Positions 1-9,236 are shown, counted from the stretch's first letter. The stretch: DNA of 64,000 nucleotides from Clostridium_S neuense (GCF_045310695.1 NZ_JBJIAA010000001.1:310001-374000), one strand, 5' to 3'. The notes: generated by a model not told the origin, from the sequence alone. Numbers and translations are program-made.

Positions 1-940
1 CCATTAATACACCCATTTCTTCGCATATGGCAGAAAATATAAAATCAGACTCTCTCACAGGTACAAAATTAGGATATCCAAGTCCAAGTCCTGTGCCAAA
101 TAATCCACCCCATGCTATAGAATACATAGATTGAACTAGCTGATAACTTTGATTTGCCTTATACGGCCATGGATTATTCCATATCATAAATCTTAAACGA
201 ACATGACCAAATAGTTTATAGCTTAAAAATCCGCCAATTATAAACAAGACTAAGCACACAAGTATGTACTTCAATTTAGAGGTTGCTATATAAAGCATAG
301 TAATGGAAATTCCAAAAAATAGCAAAGCTGAACCCAAGTCATTCTGAAGCACCATAAATCCTAAACTTACCATTACTACAACAGCTGGCTCTATTAACTG
401 CTTAAAGTTTTTATAATCCTTTAAAGCAGCAGCCAGATATGCAACAAAAAATATTTTTCCAAATTCAGATGGCTGAAATCCCATTCCACCAATATAAACC
501 CAGTTTTTAGCACCATACTTTGCTGTACCATGAATAGATGCCATTGCCATGAAAATCAAGCAAATAACCATATATACATATTTATATTTTGCATACTTTT
601 TAAGCTCCGGAAGGAGTACAACAATAAGTATAAATATTGCAATTCCTGCTATAAACCAAATAATTTGTTTTACAGCAAGATCTGTCTTGATTCTATACAG
701 CATAACCAATCCTATAGATGACAAAATGCACGAAAATATAAGTACATACTTGTCTCCATCAGGATAAAACTTTCTAAGTATAAAATGCGAATATGCCATT
801 AAAAAACATATTATTCCACATAATACAAGAGCACCTTTATCAAAAGGATCCTTTGTTATAAATAAATTAAAAAAACAAACCAAGCAAAAAAGATAAGTAT
901 ATCTTAATAACCTCTTCTCGTCCTTTACGCTGTTATACAT
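1..940 (-). CDS. FtsW/RodA/SpoVE-family cell-wall polymerase (partial, C-terminus outside window)
   Basis: I read this frame directly from the minus strand. It is open from ATG at 940 to the window edge, so about 313 residues are present and the C-terminus is missing. Long hydrophobic stretches alternate with family motifs: GAKNWVYIGG followed by QPSEFGKI, then VLQNDLGSALLF, and near the edge SIAWGGLFGTGLG and FIFSAICEEMG. These mark the SEDS family of membrane glycosyltransferases that polymerise peptidoglycan from lipid II with a partner class B penicillin-binding protein. Which paralogue it is (division, elongation or sporulation) cannot be told. The start lies 11 bases after the FHA gene stop, with an AGGTGAT-like ribosome site, so the two are co-transcribed. 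Family assignment is firm; the subfamily is not. Confidence 0.93.
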   Translation of the reverse strand, partial: MYNSVKDEKRLLRYTYLFCLVCFFNLFITKDPFDKGALVLCGIICFLMAYSHFILRKFYPDGDKYVLIFSCILSSIGLVMLYRIKTDLAVKQIIWFIAGIAIFILIVVLLPELKKYAKYKYVYMVICLIFMAMASIHGTAKYGAKNWVYIGGMGFQPSEFGKIFFVAYLAAALKDYKNFKQLIEPAVVVMVSLGFMVLQNDLGSALLFFGISITMLYIATSKLKYILVCLVLFIIGGFLSYKLFGHVRLRFMIWNNPWPYKANQSYQLVQSMYSIAWGGLFGTGLGLGYPNFVPVRESDFIFSAICEEMGVLM

Positions 941-951
941 ATCATAATCAC

Positions 952-1413
952 CTATCCTATTACTTTAAATAATGCACTGCCTATTTTTATCTCGTCTCCT
1001 GCTTTAATATAAACTTTCTTTTCAACTTTTTTACCATTTAGTATAGTTCCATTAGTACTATTTAAATCTTCCATTATGTAATCTGTATTTCTTAAGTATA
1101 TCCTTGCATGATGACCAGAAACATACCCTTCTTTAAGAATTACAGAATTGTCATCTCTTCTGCCTATTGTAGTTTCCCTATTGATAGGTATTACAGAACC
1201 TCTCCTTAAATTTTGATTATCACCAGGTTCTACAACTTCAAGTCCAAAAGTCTTTTTTCTTGAAGGCTTTCGCGAGCCACCATTCTTTATATCCTTATAC
1301 ATTATTCTCAGAGCAAATAAAATTATTACATAAACTATAACAATAATTATTATCTTAAAAATCAAGCTTAATTTGCTTAGACTAGCACCAATTGATCCCA
1401 GATATAAAAACAA
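952..1413 (-). CDS. FHA-domain protein with N-terminal membrane segment
   Basis: About 153 residues. One hydrophobic helix (roughly residues 15-40, rich in I/V/L) is followed by a basic linker and a C-terminal forkhead-associated domain with all hallmarks: TIGRR, SGHHARI, LNSTNGT and a final beta strand. FHA domains bind phosphothreonine, so this is probably a membrane-tethered reader of Ser/Thr kinase signalling. Gene order FHA then FtsW-type protein is common in Gram-positive bacteria and points to cell-wall control. The frame can be opened at GTG 1422, but AGGAGG touches that codon; TTG at 1413, nine bases after AGGAGG, is the better start. Confidence 0.9.
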   Translation of the reverse strand: MFLYLGSIGASLSKLSLIFKIIIIVIVYVIILFALRIMYKDIKNGGSRKPSRKKTFGLEVVEPGDNQNLRRGSVIPINRETTIGRRDDNSVILKEGYVSGHHARIYLRNTDYIMEDLNSTNGTILNGKKVEKKVYIKAGDEIKIGSALFKVIG

Positions 1414-1455
1414 ACAAAACACCCTCCTACGCTATAATCTCTTTAATAAAGCTAA

Positions 1456-1483
1456 AGGCTAGCATTTTTACTTACGCTAGCCT
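1456..1483 (-). terminator. Hairpin between uvrA and the FHA gene
   Basis: Perfect 8-bp arms AGGCTAGC / GCTAGCCT with a 12-base loop, directly 3' of the uvrA stop codon. On the minus strand it is followed by TTTAGCTTTATT, only moderately T-rich, so it may be a leaky terminator. Confidence 0.6.
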
Positions 1484-1489
1484 ATACAA

Positions 1490-4312
1490 TTATAACATTT
1501 TTTTTAAGTATTGTCCTGTATATGATAAAGTATTTTTAGCCACATCCTCAGGCGTTCCAGTACATAGAACTGTTCCTCCTCTTTCTCCCCCCTCAGGTCC
1601 AAGGTCTATAATATGATCTGCACATTTTATTACATCAAGATTATGTTCTATAACGACCACTGTGTTTCCAGAATCAACAAGTCTTTGAAGTACCTCTATA
1701 AGCTTACTTACATCATAAGTATGAAGTCCCGTAGTTGGCTCATCCAAAATATATAGAGTCTTTCCAGTACCTCTTTTGGATAGTTCATATGCAAGTTTTA
1801 TTCTTTGTGCTTCTCCTCCTGAAAGCTGAGTAGATGGCTGTCCAAGCCTTATATATCCTAATCCAACCTCCATTAAAGTTTCAAGCTTATTTTTTATTCT
1901 TGGAATATTGTTAAAGAATTCAAGTGCCTCTTCAACTGTCATATTAAGTACATCATCAATATTCTTACCTTTATATTTTATTTCAAGAGTTTCTCTATTA
2001 TACCTTTTTCCGTTACAAACATCACAAGGAACATATACATCGGATAAAAACTGCATTTCAATTTTTATTATTCCATCACCTTTACAAGCCTCGCATCTTC
2101 CGCCTTTTACATTAAAGCTAAATCTTCCTGCTTTATATCCTCTGACTTTTGAATCCTGTGTTGAAGCATATAGTTCTCTTATTATATCAAAAACCCCTGT
2201 ATAAGTGGCAGGATTTGATCTTGGCGTTCTACCAATAGGACTTTGATCGATATCTATAATTTTATCTATATTTTCAATCCCTTTAATTTCCTTGTATGCT
2301 CCAGGATTTGCCTTTGCCTTGTTCAATTTTTTATTTAAGCCTTTATAAAGTATCTCATTTACAAGTGTACTTTTTCCAGAACCAGATACCCCTGTAACGC
2401 AGTTAAATACCCCAATAGGGAATTTAACATTTATATTTTTTAGATTATTTTCTTTAGCTCCTATTACTTCTATAAACTTATTCTCTAGCTTTCTTCTTTT
2501 ATCAGGTACAACTATTTTCTTCTTTCCCGTCAAATACTGGCCTGTAATTGACTGATCACATCTCTTTATATCATCTATTGTGCCAGCAGCAACTATATTT
2601 CCACCATGCTCTCCAGCTCCAGGTCCAACATCGACGATATAATCTGCAGCTTTTATAGTATCTTCATCATGTTCAACAACTATAACAGTATTACCTATCT
2701 CCTTTAAATGCTGCATAGTGGCAATTAGCTTATCATTATCTCTTTGATGAAGTCCTATACTAGGTTCATCTAGTATGTAAAGTACTCCAACAAGACTTGA
2801 ACCAATTTGGGTTGCAAGTCTTATTCTCTGAGACTCTCCACCTGAAAGAGTTCTTGCATTTCTTGTAAGATTAAGATAATCGAGTCCAACATCCACAAGA
2901 AATTTAAGTCTGCTCTTTATTTCCTTAAGTATTTGATTACTTATTATAATATCCTTTTCTTTAAGTTTTAATCCTTCTAGGAATTTGATTTCATCCCTTA
3001 TTGGCATAGAACTCAATTCAATTATATTTTTATCACCTACAAGTACAGAAAGAGCCTCTTTTTTTAATCTTGCACCTTTACACTTAGGACATGGTTTATC
3101 ACTCATATAATTTTCAATTTCCTGCTTTATAGCTTCTGAGCCTGTTTCCATGTATCTTCTTTTCATTTCATTTATTATGCCTTCATATGCATGATTAAAT
3201 TCCATATTTCTGTCATCTTTTACATAATAAACTTTTACTCTTTCACCCTGAGTTCCATACAAAAGCATATTTACAACTTTCTCATCAAGCTTTTCAATAG
3301 GAGTGTTAATATCAAATTTATACTTCTTCATAAGCGCCTTAAGTATACAGAAGGTCCAGGATTCCTCCTTAAGCCTCCCCTCACCCCAAGGTGCTATTGC
3401 TCCTTCCATGATGCTTTTGCTTCTATCTGGAATAACTAAACTTTCATCAATCTCCAAAAGTGTTCCAAGTCCATCACACACATCACACTTTCCAAAAGGC
3501 GCATTGAAGGAAAATGTTCTTGGTGCAATTTCTCCTATACTTATCCCACAATCTGGGCACGAAAAATTTTCACTAAAGAGCATATCTTCTTTATAATCAA
3601 CATTTGCAATTACAAGGCCTGAAGATAATTTTAAGGCTATTTCAATTGAATCTGAAAGTCTTCCTTCAATTCCTTCTTTAACAACTATTCTATCTATTAC
3701 CGCCTCTATATTATGTTTTTTATTTTTTTCAAGCTTAATTTCTTCATCTTCAAGTTCATACATTTCTCCATCTATTCTGGCTCTTACATATCCATTTTTC
3801 TTTATGTTTTCAAGTACTTTTACATGTTCTCCTTTTCTACCTCTTACTATAGGTGATAAAATTTGAATTTTTGTTCTTTCTGGCAGTGACATAATTTTAT
3901 CCACCATTTGGTCAACTGTCTGCTGGGTTATTTCTTTTCCGCACTTAGGGCAATGTGGAACCCCTATTTTAGCATACAAAAGTCTTAAATAATCATATAT
4001 TTCAGTTACAGTTCCAACCGTTGAACGTGGGTTCCTACTTGTAGTCTTTTGATCAATAGATATTGCTGGAGATAACCCCTCAATATACTCAACATCTGGC
4101 TTATCCATTTGTCCTAGAAATTGCCTTGCATATGAAGATAATGATTCAACATATCTTCTTTGGCCTTCCGCATAAAGAGTATCGAAAGCCAGAGAAGACT
4201 TTCCAGAACCAGATAAACCAGTAAATACTACGAATTCATTTCTTGGTATTGTTAAATCTACGTTTTTCAAATTGTGAACTTTAGCACCTTTAATTACGAT
4301 TTTTTCCTTCAT
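1490..4312 (-). CDS. uvrA: Excinuclease ABC subunit A (UvrA)
   Basis: Damage-sensing ATPase of nucleotide excision repair; loads UvrB onto lesions. About 940 residues, the usual length. Two ABC modules are visible: Walker A GLSGSGKSSL near residue 32 and GVSGSGKSTLV near 640, with signatures LSGGESQRIRLA (about 490) and LSGGEAQRIKLA (about 830). Zinc-binding cysteine pairs occur in CPKCGKE, CPDCG...CDVCDGLG and CEACKGDG...CDVCNGKR. The frame extends upstream to 4348, but the ATG at 4312 (MKEKIVIKGAKVHN) has AGGGTGA at good spacing and matches the family N-terminus. It follows uvrB in the same direction with a 265-base fold-back-containing gap. Confidence 0.98.
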   Translation of the reverse strand: MKEKIVIKGAKVHNLKNVDLTIPRNEFVVFTGLSGSGKSSLAFDTLYAEGQRRYVESLSSYARQFLGQMDKPDVEYIEGLSPAISIDQKTTSRNPRSTVGTVTEIYDYLRLLYAKIGVPHCPKCGKEITQQTVDQMVDKIMSLPERTKIQILSPIVRGRKGEHVKVLENIKKNGYVRARIDGEMYELEDEEIKLEKNKKHNIEAVIDRIVVKEGIEGRLSDSIEIALKLSSGLVIANVDYKEDMLFSENFSCPDCGISIGEIAPRTFSFNAPFGKCDVCDGLGTLLEIDESLVIPDRSKSIMEGAIAPWGEGRLKEESWTFCILKALMKKYKFDINTPIEKLDEKVVNMLLYGTQGERVKVYYVKDDRNMEFNHAYEGIINEMKRRYMETGSEAIKQEIENYMSDKPCPKCKGARLKKEALSVLVGDKNIIELSSMPIRDEIKFLEGLKLKEKDIIISNQILKEIKSRLKFLVDVGLDYLNLTRNARTLSGGESQRIRLATQIGSSLVGVLYILDEPSIGLHQRDNDKLIATMQHLKEIGNTVIVVEHDEDTIKAADYIVDVGPGAGEHGGNIVAAGTIDDIKRCDQSITGQYLTGKKKIVVPDKRRKLENKFIEVIGAKENNLKNINVKFPIGVFNCVTGVSGSGKSTLVNEILYKGLNKKLNKAKANPGAYKEIKGIENIDKIIDIDQSPIGRTPRSNPATYTGVFDIIRELYASTQDSKVRGYKAGRFSFNVKGGRCEACKGDGIIKIEMQFLSDVYVPCDVCNGKRYNRETLEIKYKGKNIDDVLNMTVEEALEFFNNIPRIKNKLETLMEVGLGYIRLGQPSTQLSGGEAQRIKLAYELSKRGTGKTLYILDEPTTGLHTYDVSKLIEVLQRLVDSGNTVVVIEHNLDVIKCADHIIDLGPEGGERGGTVLCTGTPEDVAKNTLSYTGQYLKKML

Positions 4313-4393
4313 TTCATCACCCTGTTTTCCTTTATATAGTGAACCCATTAATTATAAAAGTGCCTAATATTTTTGGGTATCACTTAAATTTTA

Positions 4394-4576
4394 TACAGAG
4401 TAGAGAGTAGAGTGATGGTTGATTTTTCTCCGCTAACGCTGGGAAAAATCTTAAAACTTATAGAAAACAATGATGTTCAGCTTTGCTGAGCGAATATAAT
4501 TATGTCAGCATTAATTTTTAAGATTTTCCATAGTGAAACGGAGGAAAATCCACATTCACTCTACTCTTTACTCTTC
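4394..4576. repeat. Long imperfect fold-back element between uvrB and uvrA
   Basis: The outer arms are GAGTAGAGAGTAGAGTGA at the left and its near-complement TCACTCTACTCTTTACTC at the right, so nearly the whole spacer can fold into one hairpin about 180 bases long. Inside, GATTTTTCTCCG and AAAAATCTTAAAA pair with CGGAGGAAAATC and TTTTTAAGATTTT. A small apical hairpin CAGCTTTGCTG is present. It starts right after the uvrB stop. It shares core words with the hairpins at 34842 and 35403, although their arms differ. It may act as a terminator or processing site between uvrB and uvrA, or be a mobile remnant. Confidence 0.7.
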
Positions 4577-4577
4577 T

Positions 4578-6566
4578 TTATTTTTTTGCTTTTAGTTCTT
4601 TTTTCAACTTCTTAACTTTATCCCTTAAGTCTGCTGCTCTTTCGAATTGAAGATTTTTAGCAGCTTCCTTCATTTCATTCTCATATTTTTCAATTAATTC
4701 TTCTATATTTTTATTATTGGCTTCAAGTGCTTCATTTAAACTATTATATTCCTCTTTTTCCTCTGCAATTTGAGTTATTCCTATAACTTCTCTTATGTCC
4801 TTTTTTATAGTTTTTGGAACTATATTATTTTTAGTGTTGTAATCCATTTGAAGTTTTCTTCTTCTATTAGTTTCTTTTATAGATTTATTCATAGCATCCG
4901 TAATTGAATCCGCATACATTATTACCTTACTTTCAGAGTTTCTTGCAGCTCTTCCTATTGTCTGTATAAGTGAAGTTTCAGATCTTAAAAATCCTTCTTT
5001 ATCTGCATCTAATATTCCCACAAGTGCTACTTCTGGTATATCAAGCCCTTCTCTCAAAAGGTTTATTCCAACAAGGACATCAATTTCAGCTGTTCTAAGT
5101 TCTTTTATTATTTTCATTCTTTCAAGGGTATCTATGCCTGAATGCATATATCTTGTTTTTATACCCAATTCCTTTAAGTACTCTGTTAAATCCTCTGACA
5201 TCTTTTTAGTCAAAGTTGTAACAAGCACACGAAAGCCTCTTGCTATTGTACTTTTTATTTCACTATATAAATCATCTATTTGTCCTGTAACCGGTCTTAC
5301 CTCTATTTCTGGATCAAGGAGACCCGTAGGTCTTATAATTTGTTCTGCAGTATTCTCCGAATGTTCAAGCTCATATTTAGCAGGAGTAGCGCTTACAAAT
5401 ACTACTTGATTTATTTTCTTCTCAAATTCTTCAAATTTAAGAGGTCTATTATCAAAAGCACTTGGAAGCCTAAAACCATAATCCACCAAGGTATTTTTCC
5501 TTGATCTATCTCCACCATACATTGCTTTAACCTGCGGCAGTGTAACATGGCTTTCATCAATGAACATAAGAAAGTCCTCTGGAAAATAATCAATTAAAGT
5601 CTTAGGTGGTTCTCCTGCAGTTCTACCATCTAGTATCCTTGAATAATTTTCAATTCCAGTACAGTAGCCAACTTCTCTCATCATTTCTATATCAAAATTA
5701 GTTCTCTGTTTAAGTCTTTGTGCTTCAAGGAGTTTATCCTCCGAGGTAAGTTCTTGAAGTCTTTTTTCGAGTTCTGTTTCTATATTCTTTATAGCTATCT
5801 CTATTTTATCTTTGGAAGTAGCAAAATGAGATGCCGGGAATATAACTGCATGCTTTAAGGTTCCAAGCACGTTTCCAGTCAAAACATCTATTTCTTTTAT
5901 TTTGTCTATTTCGTCTCCAAAAAACTCTACTCGTATTGCCTTACTTGTAGATCCTGCTGGAAAGATATCTAGGGTATCTCCCCTTACTCTAAAGGTTCCT
6001 CTTACAAAGTTGATTTCATTTCTTTCATATTGTATTTCAACGAGTTTCTTTAACACTTCGTCTCTATCTTTAGTCATGCCTTCCCTTAATGAAATTGATA
6101 ATTTTTTATATTCATCAGGATTACCAAGTCCATAGATACATGAAACCGAAGCTACTATTATAACATCTCTTCTTTCAAAAAGAGCCGAGGTAGCTGAGTG
6201 TCTTAATTTATCTATCTCATCATTTATAGATGCGTCTTTTTCTATATAAGTGTCAGTCTGAGGCACATAAGCTTCAGGTTGATAATAATCGTAATATGAT
6301 ACAAAGTATTCAACACTATTTTCAGGAAAAAATTCTCTAAATTCCCCACAAAGCTGTGCTGCTAAGGTTTTATTATGTGCAAGCACCAAGGTTGGTTTTT
6401 GAACCTTTTCGATTATGTTCGCCATAGTAAAGGTCTTTCCAGAACCAGTTACTCCCAAAAGAGTTTGGAATTTATTATTATTTTCCACCCCATTTGCAAT
6501 ACTATCTATTGCTTGAGGTTGATCCCCTGTAGGCTTGAACTTTGAATGTATTTTAAAAACACCCAC
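4578..6566 (-). CDS. uvrB: Excinuclease ABC subunit B (UvrB)
   Basis: Central helicase-like subunit of nucleotide excision repair. 662 residues. Visible features are Walker A GVTGSGKTFTMA (about residue 38), the Tyr-rich damage-binding beta-hairpin YYDYYQPEAYVPQTDTYIEK, helicase motif TIGRAARN, and the C-terminal UVR motif near FERAADLRDKVKKLKKE that binds UvrC. The frame opens at TTG 6584 and ATG 6581, but GTG 6566 lies seven bases after GGAGGT and starts VGVFKIHSKFKPTGDQ, the family N-terminus. uvrB and uvrA form a transcription unit. Confidence 0.97.
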   Translation of the reverse strand: MGVFKIHSKFKPTGDQPQAIDSIANGVENNNKFQTLLGVTGSGKTFTMANIIEKVQKPTLVLAHNKTLAAQLCGEFREFFPENSVEYFVSYYDYYQPEAYVPQTDTYIEKDASINDEIDKLRHSATSALFERRDVIIVASVSCIYGLGNPDEYKKLSISLREGMTKDRDEVLKKLVEIQYERNEINFVRGTFRVRGDTLDIFPAGSTSKAIRVEFFGDEIDKIKEIDVLTGNVLGTLKHAVIFPASHFATSKDKIEIAIKNIETELEKRLQELTSEDKLLEAQRLKQRTNFDIEMMREVGYCTGIENYSRILDGRTAGEPPKTLIDYFPEDFLMFIDESHVTLPQVKAMYGGDRSRKNTLVDYGFRLPSAFDNRPLKFEEFEKKINQVVFVSATPAKYELEHSENTAEQIIRPTGLLDPEIEVRPVTGQIDDLYSEIKSTIARGFRVLVTTLTKKMSEDLTEYLKELGIKTRYMHSGIDTLERMKIIKELRTAEIDVLVGINLLREGLDIPEVALVGILDADKEGFLRSETSLIQTIGRAARNSESKVIMYADSITDAMNKSIKETNRRRKLQMDYNTKNNIVPKTIKKDIREVIGITQIAEEKEEYNSLNEALEANNKNIEELIEKYENEMKEAAKNLQFERAADLRDKVKKLKKELKAKK

Positions 6567-6671
6567 TATAATTACCTCCATCAAACATTTGTTCGTATTT
6601 AATTCTAATATTACTTTTTTATATTGTCAATAGATTGTCAGAACATTAAATCACACTAAACTTTTTATCAT

Positions 6672-6719
6672 AATATCACTTTAAATATGACATACTGTAG
6701 TCATATTTAAGGTGATATT
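6672..6719. promoter_or_regulatory. 20-bp inverted repeat upstream of the VOC gene, operator candidate
   Basis: Two 20-base arms (6672-6691 and 6700-6719) are complementary at 19 of 20 positions, separated by 8 bases (ATACTGTA). A TATAAT at 6733-6738 follows on the plus strand, so the right arm covers the expected -35 region of the VOC gene. It sits between divergent uvrB and the VOC gene. No T-tract follows in either direction that would make it an obvious terminator. An operator is the simplest reading; a small fold-back repeat is the alternative. Confidence 0.5.
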
Positions 6720-6779
6720 ATATTTTAGCAGATATAATATTATGAAGCAAACACAAAAAGTTGGTAAGGAGTTATAAAT

Positions 6780-7130
6780 ATGGATTGTAGCATTAAATCG
6801 CTTTATCTTTGTGTTAAGAATATGAAGAGAGCCATTGCTTTTTATGAAGATTTGCTTGAACAAGACGTAACTATCAGGGATGATATTTATAGTGTATTTG
6901 ATATCAATGGCTTTCGATTAGGACTATTTGCTTATGAAAAAATGAACGAGCATCATACATTTGGCTCTAATTGTTTGCCAAGCCTGCAAATTAGTGATAT
7001 TAATGTGCTAAAAAATAAATTATCAAAATTAAAAGTTGTATTTCCAATAACAAAAATAGGAATAAACTGGGTGGCAGAATTTGAAGATAGTGAAGGTAAC
7101 CATATTGAAATAACAGCCCCTTGTAATTGA
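6780..7130 (+). CDS. VOC-family (glyoxalase/bleomycin-resistance-like) protein
   Basis: 116 residues, a single vicinal-oxygen-chelate module: LYLCVKNMKRAIAFYEDLL at the start, RLGLFAYE in the middle and FEDSEGNHIEI near the C-terminus, where the final Glu is the usual metal ligand. Such proteins dimerise and serve as lyases, isomerases, dioxygenases or drug-binding proteins; the substrate cannot be inferred. AAGGAG precedes the ATG. The gene is convergent with the CMD-like gene (3-base gap) and divergent from uvrB. With the CMD-like and MATE genes it forms an accessory block possibly concerned with detoxification. Confidence 0.85.
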   Translation: MDCSIKSLYLCVKNMKRAIAFYEDLLEQDVTIRDDIYSVFDINGFRLGLFAYEKMNEHHTFGSNCLPSLQISDINVLKNKLSKLKVVFPITKIGINWVAEFEDSEGNHIEITAPCN

Positions 7131-7133
7131 CTT

Positions 7134-7508
7134 TTACTCTAAATTCATTTCTTTTGTTCTTTTCTCTGCTGCTTTAATTGCTTCAGTGCCAGCCTTACAG
7201 AGAACATTAATTCCTTTTACAATTGTTACAATTACAAAAGCCTCTGTCAATTCCTCCATAGTTAGTCCTGCTTCTACAGCTGCAACAGCATGAGCCTTTG
7301 CACCACTTACTTCATCATCTAAACTATCCAATATAGTGAAAATTAGCTCTCTTGTTTTTTTATGCAAGTGACCATTTTGAACTCCTTCACGCATCACTAA
7401 ATATCCTTTTAGCCCATCCGGACAGTATTTAGAAAGTGCATCTGCAAACGGTGGATTCCATTTCAATTCATCCTTGTAATACTTCAGTATACTTTCAACA
7501 TCATTCAT
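7134..7508 (-). CDS. Carboxymuconolactone decarboxylase (CMD/AhpD-like) family protein
   Basis: About 124 residues. The alpha-helical CMD core is seen in ELIFTILDSLDDEVSGAKAHAVAAVEAGLTMEELTEAF, including the conserved His and the EAGLT turn. The CxxC pair of AhpD-type peroxidase partners is absent, so a thiol-peroxidase role is unlikely; the family also includes decarboxylases and many proteins of unknown role. ATG 7508 is chosen (GAGGT nine bases upstream); a TTG two codons earlier is possible. It is convergent with the VOC gene. Confidence 0.85.
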   Translation of the reverse strand: MNDVESILKYYKDELKWNPPFADALSKYCPDGLKGYLVMREGVQNGHLHKKTRELIFTILDSLDDEVSGAKAHAVAAVEAGLTMEELTEAFVIVTIVKGINVLCKAGTEAIKAAEKRTKEMNLE

Positions 7509-7682
7509 AATCAATTTACCTCGATTCTATTTTTTAATTCTAAATAGTTGTTACATTTATCTGCCTTAATAAAGTATCCATATTTATATAGTCCATTATA
7601 GTAAGAACAAATCTTACTATTGTAAAATTTTTCGGCATTTATAGTAAGTTTCCCATATTATAAAATTATGTTTCTTAAACAT

Positions 7683-7705
7683 GTGTACATCCCTTTTTTG
7701 TACAC
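7683..7705. promoter_or_regulatory. Short inverted repeat in the 7515-7840 spacer
   Basis: GTGTACA and TGTACAC arms are separated by nine bases. It lies in the otherwise gene-free spacer between the MATE and CMD-like genes, upstream of the latter on the minus strand. It may be an operator for the CMD-like gene. Apart from this and the half element at 7720, I see nothing coding in 7515-7840. Confidence 0.3.
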
Positions 7706-7719
7706 TCAATCAATCTAGT

Positions 7720-7743
7720 GCTCTGTTAAAGAATTGTGTTGAT
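7720..7743. repeat. Solo half of the IS/miniature-element terminal repeat
   Basis: GCTCTGTTAAAGAATTGTGT plus TGAT is identical to the left terminal repeat of the miniature element at 62254 and close to those at 41050 and 51137. No matching inverted copy is found nearby, so this is a decayed or one-ended remnant. Confidence 0.7.
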
Positions 7744-7840
7744 AATCTATTCAGGTGAATGACTCAAAAGTTTAAAATTAGTACTATCAAATTCATCCTT
7801 ACAAACCGGAATTTATTGAAGTAATATTAATTGGGATATT

Positions 7841-7912
7841 AAATAAGGCTAATAAATCTTGATAAAAAATCTTAGATTTATAGAGTTTTTTTAATGTGAT
7901 GAATTATTGTTA
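7841..7912. repeat. Deleted copy of the 190-bp fold-back family
   Basis: CTAATAAATCTTG...CTTAGATTTATAGAGTTTTT and TTGTTAC match the outer parts of the elements at 9581 and 32407, but the whole central hairpin is missing. The copy runs through the 3' end of the MATE gene, so the element encodes that protein's last residues (about IIHHIKKTL) and its stop codon. Confidence 0.75.
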
Positions 7913-9236
7913 CCTCACCTTCTTTTATGCTCTTAACACAAAAAGGCACTTCATAGGCAAGCATAATAATCCATCCACCTAGGCAGCTAAATGCTATACC
8001 GTAGATACCCATTTTAGGTGCAAGTATGTACGAAAATATTACTCTTCCAAGCATTTGTATAAAAGTAGATCTTAAAGTTATTTTTAAATCACCTATTCCT
8101 CTAAAATAACCTTGAATCCCATTTGTCCAACTTGGAAGAAGATAAAAGAACGCCATAAGCTGTAGATAATTTACTCCAAGGTTTACAACTCCCACTTCAC
8201 TATTTTTAACAAATAACTTCATAATGCTCTTTGCTCCAAAGTAAACTACTACAGATAAAATAATCCAATAGCCTGTCTCTATCTTCATTCCAGCTAAAAA
8301 TCCTTTCTTTATACGTTCAGGCTTTTCAGCCCCCCTATTCTGTGCTAAAAAAGTCGTCATAGCATGGCTTATATTTTGCTCTGGTGTATATGCAAAATCA
8401 TCTACACGGTTAACTGCATTAAAAGCTGCTATAGCATTTACTCCTAACGGATTTACTGCACCTTGCACAAAAAACTTACCAATCTGAATGCAACTTTGCT
8501 GCATAGCAGTAACCCAACTGTAACTAATTGTTATCTTTAAAAGACTTTTATCAAGTACAAAATCCTTTAATGAAAATCTTAAAACAGGTATGTTTCGATA
8601 AACATGAACTATGCAAAAAACACTGGCCATAAACTCTGCAATAGACGTTGCAATAGCAGAACCAGCAACTCCCATCTTTAAATATATTACAAATATAACA
8701 TCCATTATTATATTTAAAACAGAGGATATAATTAAAAACAAAAGAGGATTTTTTGAATCCCCTGTACTTCTAAGCACAGCAGCATAAGCATTATATAAGA
8801 ATGTGAAAATAAGACTAAAAAAGATGATTCTTAAGTATATTGTTGTATCCTCCATAATTTCTACTGGAGTTCTTACTAACTTCAATATCGGTCTCGTAAA
8901 TATCACACAAAAAACAATAACTACAATGGTAAATATAATACCTCCAATTAATGTTGTAGAGACCTCTCTTCTAAACTTCTTTATATTACCTGCTCCAAAA
9001 TATTCACTCATTAACACAGAAGCACCTAATGTTATTCCAATTATAAAAAACATAATAATATTCACAATTGGATTTGCCGTCCCCACAGCTGCCAAAGCAT
9101 TTTTTCCAACAAATCTTCCAACAAAAATAGAATCTATAGCATTATAGCTTAATTGAAAAATATTTCCTAGCACTAAGGGGACTGCAAATTTTACTAAGTG
9201 TTTAGAAATATTTCCTTTAGTCATATCTGTCGCCAA
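7878..9236 (-). CDS. MATE-family multidrug/Na+ antiporter
   Basis: 452 residues and about twelve hydrophobic segments in two homologous halves. The N-terminal half begins with MTKGNISKHLVKFAVPLVLGNIFQLSYNAIDSIFVGRFVG, and the second half repeats the pattern around PEQNISHAMTTFLAQNRGA; both are typical of the DinF/NorM superfamily. It would export cationic compounds, probably driven by Na+ or H+. TTG 9236 lies nine bases after AGGATGG; ATG 9224 is an alternative. The C-terminus is provided by a fold-back repeat. It is the third gene of the accessory block between uvrB and the conserved PDZ-ctp-ftsXE set. Confidence 0.92.
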   Translation of the reverse strand: MATDMTKGNISKHLVKFAVPLVLGNIFQLSYNAIDSIFVGRFVGKNALAAVGTANPIVNIIMFFIIGITLGASVLMSEYFGAGNIKKFRREVSTTLIGGIIFTIVVIVFCVIFTRPILKLVRTPVEIMEDTTIYLRIIFFSLIFTFLYNAYAAVLRSTGDSKNPLLFLIISSVLNIIMDVIFVIYLKMGVAGSAIATSIAEFMASVFCIVHVYRNIPVLRFSLKDFVLDKSLLKITISYSWVTAMQQSCIQIGKFFVQGAVNPLGVNAIAAFNAVNRVDDFAYTPEQNISHAMTTFLAQNRGAEKPERIKKGFLAGMKIETGYWIILSVVVYFGAKSIMKLFVKNSEVGVVNLGVNYLQLMAFFYLLPSWTNGIQGYFRGIGDLKITLRSTFIQMLGRVIFSYILAPKMGIYGIAFSCLGGWIIMLAYEVPFCVKSIKEGEVTIIHHIKKTL

